Below, piece after piece: positions 21,598 through 31,145 of a stretch of DNA of 64,000 nucleotides. Within the stretch, counting starts at the first letter, position 1. Every line of letters begins with the position of its first letter. Origin of the DNA: Candidatus Krumholzibacteriia bacterium (lineage in GTDB: Bacteria; Krumholzibacteriota; Krumholzibacteriia; G020349025); assembly GCA_035649275.1 (NCBI GenBank), contig DASRJW010000049.1:10328-74327 (forward strand), read 5' to 3'. The notes beneath the pieces are model-generated. The model was not told the origin of the DNA. It worked only from the letters and a program-made list of their open reading frames with translations, and made no database searches. The position numbers and the translations under genes were made by a program.

Positions 21598-22722
21598 ATG
21601 ACGAAACCGGACTACTACGAGCAGCTGGGGGTGTCGCGGGACGCCTCGGCCGAGGACATCAAGAAGGCCTACCGCCGCCAGGCGTTGCAGTACCACCCGG
21701 ATCGGAATCCAGGGGACGCCGCGGCGGAGGCGCAATTCAAGGCGGCCACCGAGGCCTACCAGGTGCTCTCGGATGCGGAGAAGCGCTCGAGCTACGATCG
21801 CTTCGGCGAGGCCGGCGTCAAGGGGCAGCACGGGTACACCGACGTCAACGAGGCGCTGCGCGATTTCATGCGTAACTTCGGCGGCTTCGGCACCGTCTTC
21901 GACGATCTCTTCGAATTCGGCGGCGGCAGCCAGGTGCGGCGCGGCGTGCGCCAGGGTCGCAACCTGCAGGCCCACGTCCAGCTCACCCTGCAGGAGATCG
22001 CCACAGGGACGACGAAGAAGCTGCGCATCCGCCACCGGGTGCACTGCACCGCCTGCGGCGGCTCCGGGGCCCGGGCCGGCTCGGCGCCGAGCACCTGCCG
22101 GCAGTGTGGCGGCCGCGGCCAGGTGCAGCGCGTCACCCGCTCCTTCCTCGGCAACATGATGACTGTGACCGAGTGCTCCGCTTGCGGCGGCAGCGGGCAG
22201 ACCATCACGGACCCGTGTCCGCAGTGCAGCGGCGAGGGCCTGGAGAGCACCGAGGAGACCTTCTCGGTGCGCGTACCCGCCGGCGTCGCCACGGGAAACT
22301 ACATCCCTCTCCGCGGCCAGGGTGACGGCGGTCCGAACGGTGGCCCGGCGGGGGACGTCTACGTCGTCATCGACGAGAAGGAAGATCCGATCTTCCAGCG
22401 CGTCGGCGACGACATCATCACCGATGTCTTCGTCTCCTATCCCCAGGCCGTGCTCGGCGCCAAGATCGAGGTGCCGACGCTGGACGCCAAGGCGGTCCTC
22501 ACCATCCCGCCCGGAACCCAGTCGCACCGGATCTTCCGCCTGCGCGACAAGGGCATCGGGCACCTGCACGGGAGCGGGCGCGGCGATCAGCTGGTGCGCG
22601 TCATCGTGCACACGCCGGAGAAGGCTTCCAAAGAAGAGCGCCGGCTCCTGGAGCAGCTCCAAGAACTGCCGAACTCCACCCTCCCACCGCCGCGCAAAGG
22701 CCACTACGGCGTCGAGGGCTGA
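21598..22722 (+). CDS. dnaJ: Co-chaperone DnaJ (Hsp40)
   Basis: 374 residues, type I DnaJ. J domain (1-70) with HPD at 33-35, a Gly/Phe-containing linker ([17 protein letters not shown]), then four CxxCxGxG zinc repeats ([32 protein letters not shown]) at about 150-220, and the C-terminal peptide-binding region. It stimulates DnaK ATPase and delivers clients. It starts six bases after dnaK. The large hairpin downstream at 22738-22879 may end or stabilise the operon transcript. Confidence 0.97.
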   Translation: MTKPDYYEQLGVSRDASAEDIKKAYRRQALQYHPDRNPGDAAAEAQFKAATEAYQVLSDAEKRSSYDRFGEAGVKGQHGYTDVNEALRDFMRNFGGFGTVFDDLFEFGGGSQVRRGVRQGRNLQAHVQLTLQEIATGTTKKLRIRHRVHCTACGGSGARAGSAPSTCRQCGGRGQVQRVTRSFLGNMMTVTECSACGGSGQTITDPCPQCSGEGLESTEETFSVRVPAGVATGNYIPLRGQGDGGPNGGPAGDVYVVIDEKEDPIFQRVGDDIITDVFVSYPQAVLGAKIEVPTLDAKAVLTIPPGTQSHRIFRLRDKGIGHLHGSGRGDQLVRVIVHTPEKASKEERRLLEQLQELPNSTLPPPRKGHYGVEG

Positions 22723-22737
22723 CGCGGCTGGCGCGCT

Positions 22738-22879
22738 CGGCGCCGCCGTGCGTCTCGGCTCGGCGGACGCTCCTCGCGCGCGCTCCGGCGCGCTCGTCGC
22801 TCGACACGAGCGCGGCTCGGGCCTCCTGCCCTCGCTACGCGCTCGTGACGCCGCCGCGCCGAGACGCACGGCGGCGCCG
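22738..22879. repeat. Long inverted repeat between dnaJ and yqeY
   Basis: Two 22-base arms, 22738-22759 and 22858-22879, are exact reverse complements (the arm starts CGGCGCCGCCGTGCG). Pairing continues inward after one mismatch (CGGCGG). The 98 bases between the arms hold a second hairpin, GCGCTCGT near 22786 with ACGAGCGC near 22806. No T-run follows the outer stem, so it is not a standard terminator. It lies in the 289-base gap after dnaJ. It could be a transcript-stabilising hairpin, a dispersed palindromic element or a structured RNA; nothing in it looks coding. Confidence 0.8.
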
Positions 22880-22947
22880 GGGCGCGATGACGCGAGAGCC
22901 TTCCAGACTCGATGCAGTGCGGGGTTGCGCGCGCTCTGTGGCTGCGC

Positions 22948-22976
22948 TTGACGCCTTCTGCAAGCGCCCCTAGGGT
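22948..22976 (+). promoter_or_regulatory. Promoter for yqeY and following genes
   Basis: TTGACG at 22948-22953, a 17-base spacer and TAGGGT at 22971-22976. It lies between the long inverted repeat and the TTG start at 23012. It has the same form as the rplM promoter (TTGACG, 17 bases, TAAGGT). Confidence 0.6.
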
Positions 22977-23011
22977 TCCATGGGCTGCAGGGGTCCGCCG
23001 CGGAGGACATC

Positions 23012-23467
23012 TTGGCCGGTCTTCTCGAACGACTCGATACCGATCTCAAAGCAGCGATGCGTGCCCGGGATGCGGAGCGCACCAGTGTGCTCCGCATGTT
23101 GCTGGCGCGCGTCAAGGAGAAGCAGGTCGAGGGAGATGTGCGCAGCACCTTGACCGAAGCGCAGGTGGAGCAAGTGTTCGCCGCCTTCGCCAAGCAGCGG
23201 CGCGAAGCCGCCGAAGCTTTCGCCCAGGCGGGACGGGCCGATCTGGCGGCGAAGGAAACGCGGGAGCGGGAGATCGTGCTCGGCTATCTGCCCCAGCCCA
23301 TGGAGACGGCGGCGCTGCGCGCGGTGGTGCAGGAGGTCATCGCCGAGACCGGGGCGAGCACGGCGCGGGATCTCGGCAAGGTGATGGGCGCGGTCATGCA
23401 GCGCGTGCGTGGCCGCGCCGACGGCGCCGCGGTGCAAGCGCTGGTGCGCGAACTCCTGGGTGCCTGA
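23012..23467 (+). CDS. yqeY: GatB/YqeY domain protein
   Basis: 151 residues from TTG 23012, which has GGAGG at the right distance; no ATG or GTG fits the family start. It resembles YqeY proteins throughout: DLKAAMRARDAERTSVLRMLLARVK near the N-terminus and REREIVLGYLPQPM in the middle, with a helical GatB-like tail domain. The domain is related to the tRNA-binding end of the GatB amidotransferase subunit, but the role of stand-alone YqeY is not settled. In many genomes it sits near dnaG and rpoD, as here. Confidence 0.9.
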   Translation: MAGLLERLDTDLKAAMRARDAERTSVLRMLLARVKEKQVEGDVRSTLTEAQVEQVFAAFAKQRREAAEAFAQAGRADLAAKETREREIVLGYLPQPMETAALRAVVQEVIAETGASTARDLGKVMGAVMQRVRGRADGAAVQALVRELLGA

Positions 23468-23495
23468 GCCCGGGGCGCGAGTGAGGAGGTGCGGT

Positions 23496-24014
23496 GTGGT
23501 CTGGGTGGATTACGCGATCCTGGCTGGCCTCTTGCTGGCGGCCATCTTCGGCTTCCGCCGCGGTCTGCTGCGCCAGGCAGTGGAGCTGGCGGGGCTCGTC
23601 GGCGGTGTGTTCCTGGCCCTCTACCTGACCGGGGGTCTGGTGCAGGATTATGCTGGTCCGGCGGCACATTGGCGCATTACGCCGACCCTCGTGTTCCTCA
23701 CCATCGTGGGCGTGAGCCTGCTGGTGGCCCAGGTCATCGGCAAGGTGGCCGCCGAGGTGGTGGAGGTCACTCTCTTCGGTTGGTTCGATCAGGTCGGCGG
23801 CGCTCTCGCAGGAGTAGGCAAAGGTGCACTGTGGCTGAGCATCATGATCACGATGGTGGTGCACCTGAACGTGAGCCCCAGCCTGAGCGACGAGCTGAAG
23901 CAATCGAAGCTGGGGCCGCCGCTGGCGAGCCTGCTTCCCGCGGCCTTCGAGGTGGTCCGCACCTACGCCAAGGGCGTGGATCTACAGGAGCCCTTCCAGG
24001 CCGCGACGCGCTGA
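23496..24014 (+). CDS. cvpA: CvpA family membrane protein
   Basis: 172 residues from GTG 23496, chosen because AGGAGG ends six bases before it; GTG 23481 is an alternative. Four hydrophobic segments are visible, beginning VDYAILAGLLLAAIFGFRRGLLRQAVELAGL, the hallmark of CvpA (colicin V production) proteins. Their exact role is unclear, but they are linked to envelope integrity and purine-operon context in enterobacteria. The stop codon overlaps the apparent beginning of mutS2. Confidence 0.85.
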   Translation: MVWVDYAILAGLLLAAIFGFRRGLLRQAVELAGLVGGVFLALYLTGGLVQDYAGPAAHWRITPTLVFLTIVGVSLLVAQVIGKVAAEVVEVTLFGWFDQVGGALAGVGKGALWLSIMITMVVHLNVSPSLSDELKQSKLGPPLASLLPAAFEVVRTYAKGVDLQEPFQAATR

Positions 24015-26395
24015 CCCCCGCCGCGCCTCCGGCTCCCGTCTTTCTTCCCTGTCCCCTCGATCCCGAGGGGCATGCGCGGCGCGTCCTCGAGTTCGACAAG
24101 CTCCTCGAGCGCTTCGTAGTGGAAGCGCAGAGCCCGGGCGGCGCCGACCGCTTGCGCCAGCTTCTCCCCGCCGTCCTGCCCGAGGAAGTGGAACGCCGCC
24201 AAGGGCTGCTCGGCGAGGTGCGCCGGGCCCTGGACGCCGGTCTGGAGAACTGGCCCCTGGCGGGCACCGGGGCTCTGCGGCCCTGGCTCAAGCAGTCGCG
24301 CCGGGCCGGCGCCAGGCTCGAAGCGCCCGAGCTCCTGCAGGTGGCGGAGACCCTGCGGGCGGCGCGGGCCATGCGCGCCTTCCTCGACGCCCACACGGCG
24401 GAGTTGCCCCAACTCCTCGCCGCGACCGCGGCGCTGCAGGCCCACCCGGCGCTCCTCGCTGCGATCGATGCCGCCATTCTCCCCACCGGCGAGCTTGCCG
24501 ACGCCGCCTCGCCGGAGCTCGCGCGTCTCCGCCGGCAGCTCGGTGTGCAGCGCGAGGCGGTCCTGCAAGCGCTGGAGAAGCACCTGGCGCGCAGCCGCGG
24601 CGACGCCGAGGCCTATGTCACCGTGCGCGGCGAGCGCTTCGTCATCCCGGTGCGCGCCGACTCCGGCGGCGTGCGCGGCATCGTGCACGATCGTTCCGCT
24701 ACCGGAGCCACGCTCTTCGTCGAACCTCTCGATGTGGTGGAGGCGAACAACGAGCTGCAGGCGCTGCGGGATCGCGAAGCCCGCGAGGTGCTGCGCATCC
24801 TTGCCGATCTCACCGCCCGCCTGGGCCAGGAGAGTGACGCTGTGCTCGCGAGCCTGGAAGCGTTGGAACACCTCGATGCGTTGCACGCCGCGGCGCGCGT
24901 CGCCCGGAGCATGGAGGCGGCGGCACCGCGGCGTGGGGTCGCCTTGCGCCTGCGCGCCGCCCGGCATCCGCTGTTGCAAGCCCAACTGCGCCAGCGGGGC
25001 CGTGACGTCGTGCCCCTCGATCTCGACCTCGGTGGCGCCGGCGCTCTCGTCCTCACCGGTCCCAACACGGGCGGCAAGACGGTGGCGCTGAAAACGGTGG
25101 GGTTGCTCGTGCTCATGCATCAGTCGGGCTTGCAAGTGCCGGCGCACCCGGATTCGGAGCTTCCGGTCTTCGCGCGTCTCGTCGCCGACATCGGCGACGA
25201 GCAGTCCATCGAGGCCGCCGAGAGCACCTTCAGCTCCCATCTGCGCCATGTGCGGCAGGCTCTCGAAGCGCCCGCGCACGGCTTGCTGGCGCTCCTCGAC
25301 GAGTTCATGGCCGGGACCGATCCCGAAGAGGGGGCGGCACTGGCGATGGCCGTCCTCCGCCACCTGGTGGCGCAGCAAGCGACGACGCTGGTGACGACCC
25401 ATCTCGGCGCCCTCAAGCTCTTCGCCCACACCGAGCCCGGCATCGCCAACGCCGCGATGGTGTTCGATGCGGCGCGCAGCACCCCACTCTTCCGCCTCGA
25501 ACCGGGCGTGCCAGGGAGCAGCAACGCCCTGGCCACGGCCGAGCGCCTCGGTTTTCCTCCCGGCTTGGTGGCGGCGGCGCAGCGCGAGCGCGGCGCCGAC
25601 TCGGCGCGTCTCGAGACCGTACTGCGCGCCCTCGAAGCCGAGCGCGCCGGGTTGGAAACGGCGCGCCGCGCCGCGGAGCAGGCGGAGGCAGAAGCGCGGC
25701 GGCTGCGCGAGGAGCTGGCGGTCGCCCTGGCCGAATTGGCGCAACGGCGCGCCAAGGATCTGGCGGCAGCACGCCGAGAGTTGCAAGCGCTCCTCGAGTC
25801 CGCGCGAGCGCAGGTAGAGAACACGATCCGCGACCTTCGCGCTTCGCCCGCGGGCCGTGACGACATCCGCACCGCCCGCGACGCCCTGCAGGAGCTCGCG
25901 GCGCGCTTGCCCGAGCCGGAGCCAGCGCCGGCGCCGCCGGCCGGGCCGTTGCAACCGGGCGATACGGTGTGGATCCGCCCCCTGGGCTCCGAGGGCCGCC
26001 TCGAGGAGCTGCTCGGCGATCGGGCGGTGGTGCGCTACGGTCCGGCCGCGGTCACCGTATCGCTGCAGGATCTCGAGCTCCGCCGCCGGGCGGCCGAGAA
26101 GCCGGCGGCGCCCGGGTGGGGCGGCTACGTCGTGCAGGAGGCGACGCAGGCGGCGGCACTGGAGCTCGACCTCCGCGGCTTCGAGCGTGCCGAGGCGGTG
26201 GCGGCTTTGGACCAGTTCCTCGACCGCGCGGTCCTGCAGGGCCTGCCCTCGGTCCGCATCGTGCATGGCAAGGGCACCGGTGTGCTCCGCCGCGCCGTGC
26301 AGGAGCATCTCGCCTCGCACCCCGCCGTGGCGGCGCACCGCTTGGGCGAGCACGGCGAGGGTGGCGCCGGTGTTACCATCGCGGAGCTGCATTAG
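24011..26395 (+). CDS. mutS2: MutS2 family ATPase/endonuclease
   Basis: About 794 residues; B. subtilis MutS2 is 785. N-terminal motif RRVLEFDKLLERF, MutS core, ATPase with Walker A GPNTGGKT near residue 350 and LLALLDEFMAGTDPEEGAAL, a coiled coil, a KOW-like segment (PGDTVWIRPLGSEG) and a C-terminal Smr nuclease domain with LDLRG and HGKGTG. Known roles are suppression of recombination and rescue of collided ribosomes. The start is a problem: no ATG, GTG or TTG lies between the cvpA overlap and the conserved N-terminus. The only suitable codon is CTG 24011, in a CTGA overlap with the cvpA stop. The first canonical in-frame start, GTG 24119, would delete the conserved N-terminal motif. Confidence 0.88.
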   Translation: MTPAAPPAPVFLPCPLDPEGHARRVLEFDKLLERFVVEAQSPGGADRLRQLLPAVLPEEVERRQGLLGEVRRALDAGLENWPLAGTGALRPWLKQSRRAGARLEAPELLQVAETLRAARAMRAFLDAHTAELPQLLAATAALQAHPALLAAIDAAILPTGELADAASPELARLRRQLGVQREAVLQALEKHLARSRGDAEAYVTVRGERFVIPVRADSGGVRGIVHDRSATGATLFVEPLDVVEANNELQALRDREAREVLRILADLTARLGQESDAVLASLEALEHLDALHAAARVARSMEAAAPRRGVALRLRAARHPLLQAQLRQRGRDVVPLDLDLGGAGALVLTGPNTGGKTVALKTVGLLVLMHQSGLQVPAHPDSELPVFARLVADIGDEQSIEAAESTFSSHLRHVRQALEAPAHGLLALLDEFMAGTDPEEGAALAMAVLRHLVAQQATTLVTTHLGALKLFAHTEPGIANAAMVFDAARSTPLFRLEPGVPGSSNALATAERLGFPPGLVAAAQRERGADSARLETVLRALEAERAGLETARRAAEQAEAEARRLREELAVALAELAQRRAKDLAAARRELQALLESARAQVENTIRDLRASPAGRDDIRTARDALQELAARLPEPEPAPAPPAGPLQPGDTVWIRPLGSEGRLEELLGDRAVVRYGPAAVTVSLQDLELRRRAAEKPAAPGWGGYVVQEATQAAALELDLRGFERAEAVAALDQFLDRAVLQGLPSVRIVHGKGTGVLRRAVQEHLASHPAVAAHRLGEHGEGGAGVTIAELH

Positions 26396-26483
26396 ATTCG
26401 GAACGATGGCAGCGCCGCGGACTTAGGAGGCGCTCGTCACGCCGTGCCGAGGGCCTGAGCGGCACCTCGAGACGAGAGGTTGC

Positions 26484-28271
26484 ATGCAATCGCAGCGAGG
26501 ACGGCTGGCCGCCGAGGTCATCGAGAATGTCCGCGCCGCCACGGACATCGTCGAGCTCATCGGACAGTTCGTGAACCTGAAGCGAGCGGGCAGCAGCTTC
26601 AAAGGTCTCTGCCCCTTCCACGGCGAGAAGACGCCGAGCTTCTTCGTCCGCCCGGACAAGCAGATGTACTACTGCTTCGGCTGCCAGCGCGGCGGCGACC
26701 CCTTCCGCTTCGTCATGGAGCACGACGGGGTGAGCTTCACGGAAGCGGTGCGTCTCTTGGGCCAGCGGGCTGGCATCACCGTCGAGGTGGGGGGCGAGAG
26801 CGAGGGGCAGGACGCCCTGTACGCCGTGGCGGAAGCGGCAGCGGGCTTCTTCGCCGCCACCCTGCGGGGCCCGCAAGGTGAACGGGCCCGGACCTACCTG
26901 CAGCAGCGCGGCCTCAGCCGCCAGAGCGCCGACCGTTTTCGCCTGGGGGCGGCGCCCGCCGCCTGGGACGGCCTGGGGCAGGCGCTACGGGCCGAGGGCT
27001 TCGGCGAGGACAAGCTCCTGCAACTCGGCCTGGTGACCCGCCGCCGCCAGGGGGACGGCGTCTTCGACACCCTCCGCGACCGGCTCGTCTTCCCGATCCA
27101 CTCGCTCTCCGGCCGGGTGGTGGGCTTCGGGGGCAGGCTCCTGCCCGGGCCCGAAGCCGGGGACGCCCCCAAGTACCTGAACTCGCCGGACTCGCCCATC
27201 TACCACAAGGGCAAGGTCCTCTACGGCCTGGCGGAGGCCCGGGCCGCCATTCGGCGGGCCGATTCGGCAATCATCACCGAGGGTTACATGGATTTCCTGA
27301 GCCTCTTCCAGGCCGGGATCGAACACGTGGTGGCCGCCTGCGGCACCGCCTTCGGCGCCGCCCAGGCGGCTCTCTTGCATCGCTATACCCATCGGGCTTA
27401 TATACTTGGAGACAGCGACCCAGCGGGTCGTCGGGCAGCGGTGCGCGCAGCGGGCCTCCTCCTCGAGCACGGGTTCTTGGTGCATATCGTCGAGCTCCCT
27501 TCGGGGTACGACCCCGACTCGTTCGTGCGCGAGCACGGCGCGGCGGCGATGGCCACGCGCGTGCGCGAGGCCCCCGGCTACGTCACCTACATGAAGCTGC
27601 TCGTCGATCGTCGGGCCGGCGAGCTGGCAGTGAAAGAGCGGGTGGCGCGGCATCTCCTCGCCGATTTGGGCCGGGTGAGTGATCCGCTCTTGCAGGAGCT
27701 GTATTCGAAAGAGCTGTCCCGCACCTTCGGTCTCTCCGAGTCGACGGTGTCGGCGGCTCTGGAGAAGGGGAAGAAGAGAGCCGGTGGGGCGCTGATCGCG
27801 ACGCCGGAGCCGCCGGAAGCGCCGGCAGACGCGACGACGGCCGCAGTCCAGGAAGCGCGGCAAGGGTCGCTGCGCCTGGCGCTGTCGAGCCGGGAATGGG
27901 CGGCGCGGTTGCTCGCGGCTCTCGAGCCGGCGGATTTCGGCGCCGGGCCGGAAGGCCGGCTGTGCGCGGCGCTGCAAGCCGCCGGCGCCGACGGAGTGTG
28001 GCGCGAGCAACTGACCTCGAGCACCGACGAGGCGCTCGGCACCCGGCTGGAGTTCGAGGGCGCGCCGCGGGGCGAGCCCGAGCAGTTGTTCCGAGATTAT
28101 CGGGCCACGTTGCTCGAGGCCCGTCTCGAAAAGACCGGACTGGAGTTGCGCCGCCGCCTGGTCGAGGCGGAGAAGAGCGGCGATCACGAGACCACGGCGC
28201 GCCTGCTGGCAGAGCAGCAGGCGCTGGCCCGCGACCGCAGGGAGCTGCGTCGCCCTCCTTCCGTTTCCTGA
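26484..28271 (+). CDS. dnaG: DNA primase
   Basis: 595 residues. DnaG makes the RNA primers for replication. The CHC2 zinc-binding domain has Cys 43, His 46, Cys 64 and Cys 67 ([17 protein letters not shown]). The TOPRIM catalytic core follows with [14 protein letters not shown] and [12 protein letters not shown] carrying the acidic metal ligands. The C-terminal part (about 440-595) is the helical helicase-binding region, which is divergent as usual. ATG 26484 follows an 88-base gap with no clear promoter. It is followed after 16 bases by rpoD, the classic primase and sigma factor pairing. Confidence 0.95.
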   Translation: MQSQRGRLAAEVIENVRAATDIVELIGQFVNLKRAGSSFKGLCPFHGEKTPSFFVRPDKQMYYCFGCQRGGDPFRFVMEHDGVSFTEAVRLLGQRAGITVEVGGESEGQDALYAVAEAAAGFFAATLRGPQGERARTYLQQRGLSRQSADRFRLGAAPAAWDGLGQALRAEGFGEDKLLQLGLVTRRRQGDGVFDTLRDRLVFPIHSLSGRVVGFGGRLLPGPEAGDAPKYLNSPDSPIYHKGKVLYGLAEARAAIRRADSAIITEGYMDFLSLFQAGIEHVVAACGTAFGAAQAALLHRYTHRAYILGDSDPAGRRAAVRAAGLLLEHGFLVHIVELPSGYDPDSFVREHGAAAMATRVREAPGYVTYMKLLVDRRAGELAVKERVARHLLADLGRVSDPLLQELYSKELSRTFGLSESTVSAALEKGKKRAGGALIATPEPPEAPADATTAAVQEARQGSLRLALSSREWAARLLAALEPADFGAGPEGRLCAALQAAGADGVWREQLTSSTDEALGTRLEFEGAPRGEPEQLFRDYRATLLEARLEKTGLELRRRLVEAEKSGDHETTARLLAEQQALARDRRELRRPPSVS

Positions 28272-28287
28272 TTCCAGGGAGAGTGCA

Positions 28288-30129
28288 TTGACCACGCGCA
28301 GAGCAAGCGAACCGAAGACGGAACGCGAGGCGAAGCCCGAGCGGGCCGCGAAGGGCGGGAAGAAGTCGGAGCGCAAGGTCGAGACCATCCTCGATCCGAA
28401 GCTCTCGAAGATCGTCGGTGAGCTGCGGCGGCGACACAACGACCGCGGCTACGTCCTCCACGACGACATCAACGAGTTGCTGGAAGACGACTTCGACCTG
28501 GAGAACCTCGATTCCATCTACACCGAGCTGACGCGGCTTTCGATCAACTTCTACGATACCGAAGAAGTCGCGCGCGAGAAGATGAAGCTCCAGGACCGGC
28601 GCAAGGAGCGCCAGAAGAAGGAACAGCAGGTCCGGGCGACGATCCGCTACGACGACCCCATCCGCATGTACCTGCGCGAGATGGGCCGCGTCCCCCTCCT
28701 CGACCGGCAGGGGGAAATCGACATCGCCAAGCGCATCGAGAGCGGCCAGCACCAGGTGCTGGAAACGGTGTTCTCCACCGCGGCGTCGCTCCGCAAGCTG
28801 CGGGAGCTGGTGAAGTCCCTGGAGAACCAGGAGCTGCGCCTCGACGAGTTCTTGCAGCTGGAGATCCGCAACGCCACCACGCCCGGCTCCATCCGCAAGG
28901 AGGTCACGCGCCTCAACCGCCAGGCCAAGAGCATCGAGACGCTGCGCGGCGAGATCGGCGAGCTCCGCGCCAAAGTGGGAACGCGGGAGTACGAGGAAAA
29001 GAAGAAGCTGGTGGACAAGCAGGTCGTGCTCCGCGTCGACAAGTTGAAGAAGGAGATCCACGGCCTCAAGCTGCACCCCAACCAGGTGGATGCGCTGGTG
29101 CAGAACCTGCGGGACATCCAGCGGACCTACGAGGCGGTGGAGCGCGACGTCCGCCTCCTGGAGGGCGAATACGGTCTCGGGGTGGAGCAGATGCAGGAAG
29201 CCCTGAACGAGATGCGCCGGCGCAACACCCGCTCCTACAAGTTCCAGAACCGCATGTACGGCAAGGAAGTGTTGCAAGGCTACCGCAAGCGGGTGCTCGA
29301 GTGCCGCAAGGGCCTGGAGGTCCTGGAGGCGGCGCAGGAAGTCACGGCGCCGCGCCTGCGCGAGCTGCTCCGGGACATCGAGATCGGCACGGCGCGGGTG
29401 CAGCAGGCCAAGAAGGAGATGATCGAGGCCAACGTACGTCTGGTCATCTCCATCGCCAAGCGCTACACCAACCGCGGTCTCGAATTCCTGGACCTGATCC
29501 AGGAAGGCAACTCCGGCCTCATGCGGGCGGTGGACAAGTTCGACTACCGCAAGGGCTACAAGTTCTCCACCTACGCCACCTGGTGGATCCGCCAGGCCAT
29601 CACCCGTGCCATCGCCGATCAGGCGCGCACCATCCGCGTCCCGGTGCACATGATCGAGGCGATCAACAAGGTGTCCCGGGCCTCGCGGGCGCTGGTGCAG
29701 GAGTACGGCAGAGAACCTACCGCCGAAGAGGTGGCGCGCAAGCTGCAAATGCCCGTGGACAAAGTGAAGGCAGTGATGAAGGCGAGCCTGGAGCCCATCT
29801 CCCTCGACCGTCCCATCGGCGAGGACGAGGACTCCAACCTGGGCGACTTCATCGAGGACACCTCGGCGGATTCACCGGCCCAATCGGCGGCGCACGCCAT
29901 GCTCTCCGACCAGATGTCGAAGGTGCTGTCGACGCTGACCCGGCGCGAGGAGAAAGTGATCCGCCTGCGCTTCGGTCTCGGGGACGGCACGCCGCGCACT
30001 CTGGAAGAGGTGGGTTCGATCTTCCAGGTCACCCGCGAGCGCGTGCGGCAGATCGAAGCGAAGGCGCTGCGCAAGCTCATGCACCCGAGCCGGGCCCGCA
30101 AGCTCAAGGGCTACACCGACGTGGTGTGA
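28288..30129 (+). CDS. rpoD: Housekeeping sigma factor RpoD (sigma70)
   Basis: 613 residues from TTG 28288 (AGGGAGA upstream). Region 1.1-like segment at about 35-90, region 1.2 [21 protein letters not shown], then a charged non-conserved insert of some 200 residues rich in Lys and Glu. Region 2 has [28 protein letters not shown] and [17 protein letters not shown], followed by region 3. Region 4 ends [22 protein letters not shown]. The insert and region 1.1 mark it as the primary sigma factor. The TTGACR and TANNNT promoters in this window are the kind it should read. It probably shares its transcript with dnaG. Confidence 0.97.
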   Translation: MTTRRASEPKTEREAKPERAAKGGKKSERKVETILDPKLSKIVGELRRRHNDRGYVLHDDINELLEDDFDLENLDSIYTELTRLSINFYDTEEVAREKMKLQDRRKERQKKEQQVRATIRYDDPIRMYLREMGRVPLLDRQGEIDIAKRIESGQHQVLETVFSTAASLRKLRELVKSLENQELRLDEFLQLEIRNATTPGSIRKEVTRLNRQAKSIETLRGEIGELRAKVGTREYEEKKKLVDKQVVLRVDKLKKEIHGLKLHPNQVDALVQNLRDIQRTYEAVERDVRLLEGEYGLGVEQMQEALNEMRRRNTRSYKFQNRMYGKEVLQGYRKRVLECRKGLEVLEAAQEVTAPRLRELLRDIEIGTARVQQAKKEMIEANVRLVISIAKRYTNRGLEFLDLIQEGNSGLMRAVDKFDYRKGYKFSTYATWWIRQAITRAIADQARTIRVPVHMIEAINKVSRASRALVQEYGREPTAEEVARKLQMPVDKVKAVMKASLEPISLDRPIGEDEDSNLGDFIEDTSADSPAQSAAHAMLSDQMSKVLSTLTRREEKVIRLRFGLGDGTPRTLEEVGSIFQVTRERVRQIEAKALRKLMHPSRARKLKGYTDVV

Positions 30130-30185
30130 TGGGCTGGCCCCTCGCGCGCGGCCTGTGCTAGGCTGCGGCGGCGCCTGACGGTGGC

Positions 30186-30261
30186 GGGCCCATAGCACAA
30201 CGGGTAGTGCAACCCGCTCATAACGGGCAGGTTCCAGGTTCGAGTCCTGGTGGGCCCACCA
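30186..30261 (+). tRNA. tRNA with CAT anticodon (elongator Met or Ile2)
   Basis: A 76-base cloverleaf. Acceptor GGGCCCA pairs with TGGGCCC, the anticodon loop is CTCATAA (anticodon CAT), the T arm is CCAGG-TTCGAGT-CCTGG, and ACCA is encoded. The first acceptor pair is G-C, so it is not an initiator tRNA. Sequence alone does not tell elongator Met from the lysidine-modified Ile2 that reads AUA. The first anticodon-stem position is an A-C mismatch. Confidence 0.9.
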
Positions 30262-30285
30262 GGACGACTGGGGCGCGGATTCCGC

Positions 30286-30362
30286 GGGCGAATAGCTCAG
30301 CTGGACAGAGCGCTCGCCTCACACGCGAGAGGTCACAGGTTCAAATCCTGTTTCGCCCACCA
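30286..30362 (+). tRNA. tRNA-Val (CAC)
   Basis: A 77-base cloverleaf 24 bases after the CAT tRNA. Acceptor GGGCGAA pairs with TTCGCCC, the anticodon loop CTCACAC gives CAC (reading GUG) on CTCGC/GCGAG, the T arm is ACAGG-TTCAAAT-CCTGT, and ACCA is encoded. A terminator-like hairpin follows at once. Confidence 0.94.
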
Positions 30363-30368
30363 GCTCAG

Positions 30369-30397
30369 GGCCCGATTCTCCGGATCGGGCCTTTCCT
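30369..30397 (+). terminator. Probable intrinsic terminator after the tRNA pair
   Basis: The stem GGCCCGAT/ATCGGGCC (8 pairs, 7-base loop) is followed by CTTTCCT. The T-run is short and broken, so termination may be partial. It would close the rpoD-tRNA transcript and lies 23 bases before the next start codon. Confidence 0.6.
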
Positions 30398-30419
30398 CTG
30401 ACGGTCTTGAGGAGGGGCA

Positions 30420-31145
30420 GTGAGCGCGCCGAACGTGCTCGTCGAGCTGGCCCGCGAGGACGCCAAGCTGTACCAGCTGCGGCAGCAGATCGCTTCCTTG
30501 CCGCGGCGCCTGCAAGAACTGGAAGAGAAGCGCACCGGCCTGGAGCGGCAGCTGCAGGAGACCGAGGCCGTCTTCCGGCGCACGGAAGGCGAGCGGCGCA
30601 AGCTGGAGATGGAGCTGCAGGAGCTGCGGCAGAAGCGGGCCCGCAGCGAATCCCGCCAATCCGCGCTCACCAGCACCGAAGCGTACCAGGCCTTGGTGCG
30701 GGAGATGCAGCAGCAGGACAGCCGCATCGACGCCCTCGAATCCTCCTTGCTCGAAGCCATGGACCGGAGCACCCAGGCAGCGGCGCGGCGGGAGGCGGAG
30801 AAAGCGCGACTGGAAGCGGAGACGCTGCGGCTGGACGGCGTGCGGCGGCAGCTCGAGAGCGACTTGGCTTCGGCGCAGGCGGGGGTCGCAGCGCAGCAGC
30901 GTTTGCGTGACGGTTTGATCGGCGCTTTGGAGCCGAAGACACGCGCTCTCTACGAGCGCGTTCTGCGCGCCAAGGGGGACGCGGCCATCGCTCTGGTCGG
31001 CGAGCGCAAGTGCGGCATCTGCGCCGCCTTGCAACCGCCGCAGCTGTTGCAGGAGCTGCGCGGCGGTAGCGCCGCGAATCTCCGCACCTGCCAGAGCTGC
31101 GGGCGCATCCTCGTCTGGGATCCCGGCGTGCAGTCGCCCTCATGA
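30420..31145 (+). CDS. Coiled-coil protein with C-terminal zinc ribbon
   Basis: 241 residues from GTG 30420 with GAGGAGGGG upstream. Residues about 10-160 form a long charged coiled coil rich in Gln, Glu and Arg, including SALTSTEAYQALVREM. The C-terminus carries a four-Cys zinc ribbon (CGIC near 200 and CQSCGRILVW near 227). This is the C4-type zinc ribbon family widespread in bacteria (CT398-like), with no agreed function; links to flagellar or secretion sigma factors have been proposed in Chlamydia. It is joined by an ATGA overlap to the RNase H-like gene, a common pairing that suggests nucleic acid binding. Confidence 0.82.
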   Translation: MSAPNVLVELAREDAKLYQLRQQIASLPRRLQELEEKRTGLERQLQETEAVFRRTEGERRKLEMELQELRQKRARSESRQSALTSTEAYQALVREMQQQDSRIDALESSLLEAMDRSTQAAARREAEKARLEAETLRLDGVRRQLESDLASAQAGVAAQQRLRDGLIGALEPKTRALYERVLRAKGDAAIALVGERKCGICAALQPPQLLQELRGGSAANLRTCQSCGRILVWDPGVQSPS

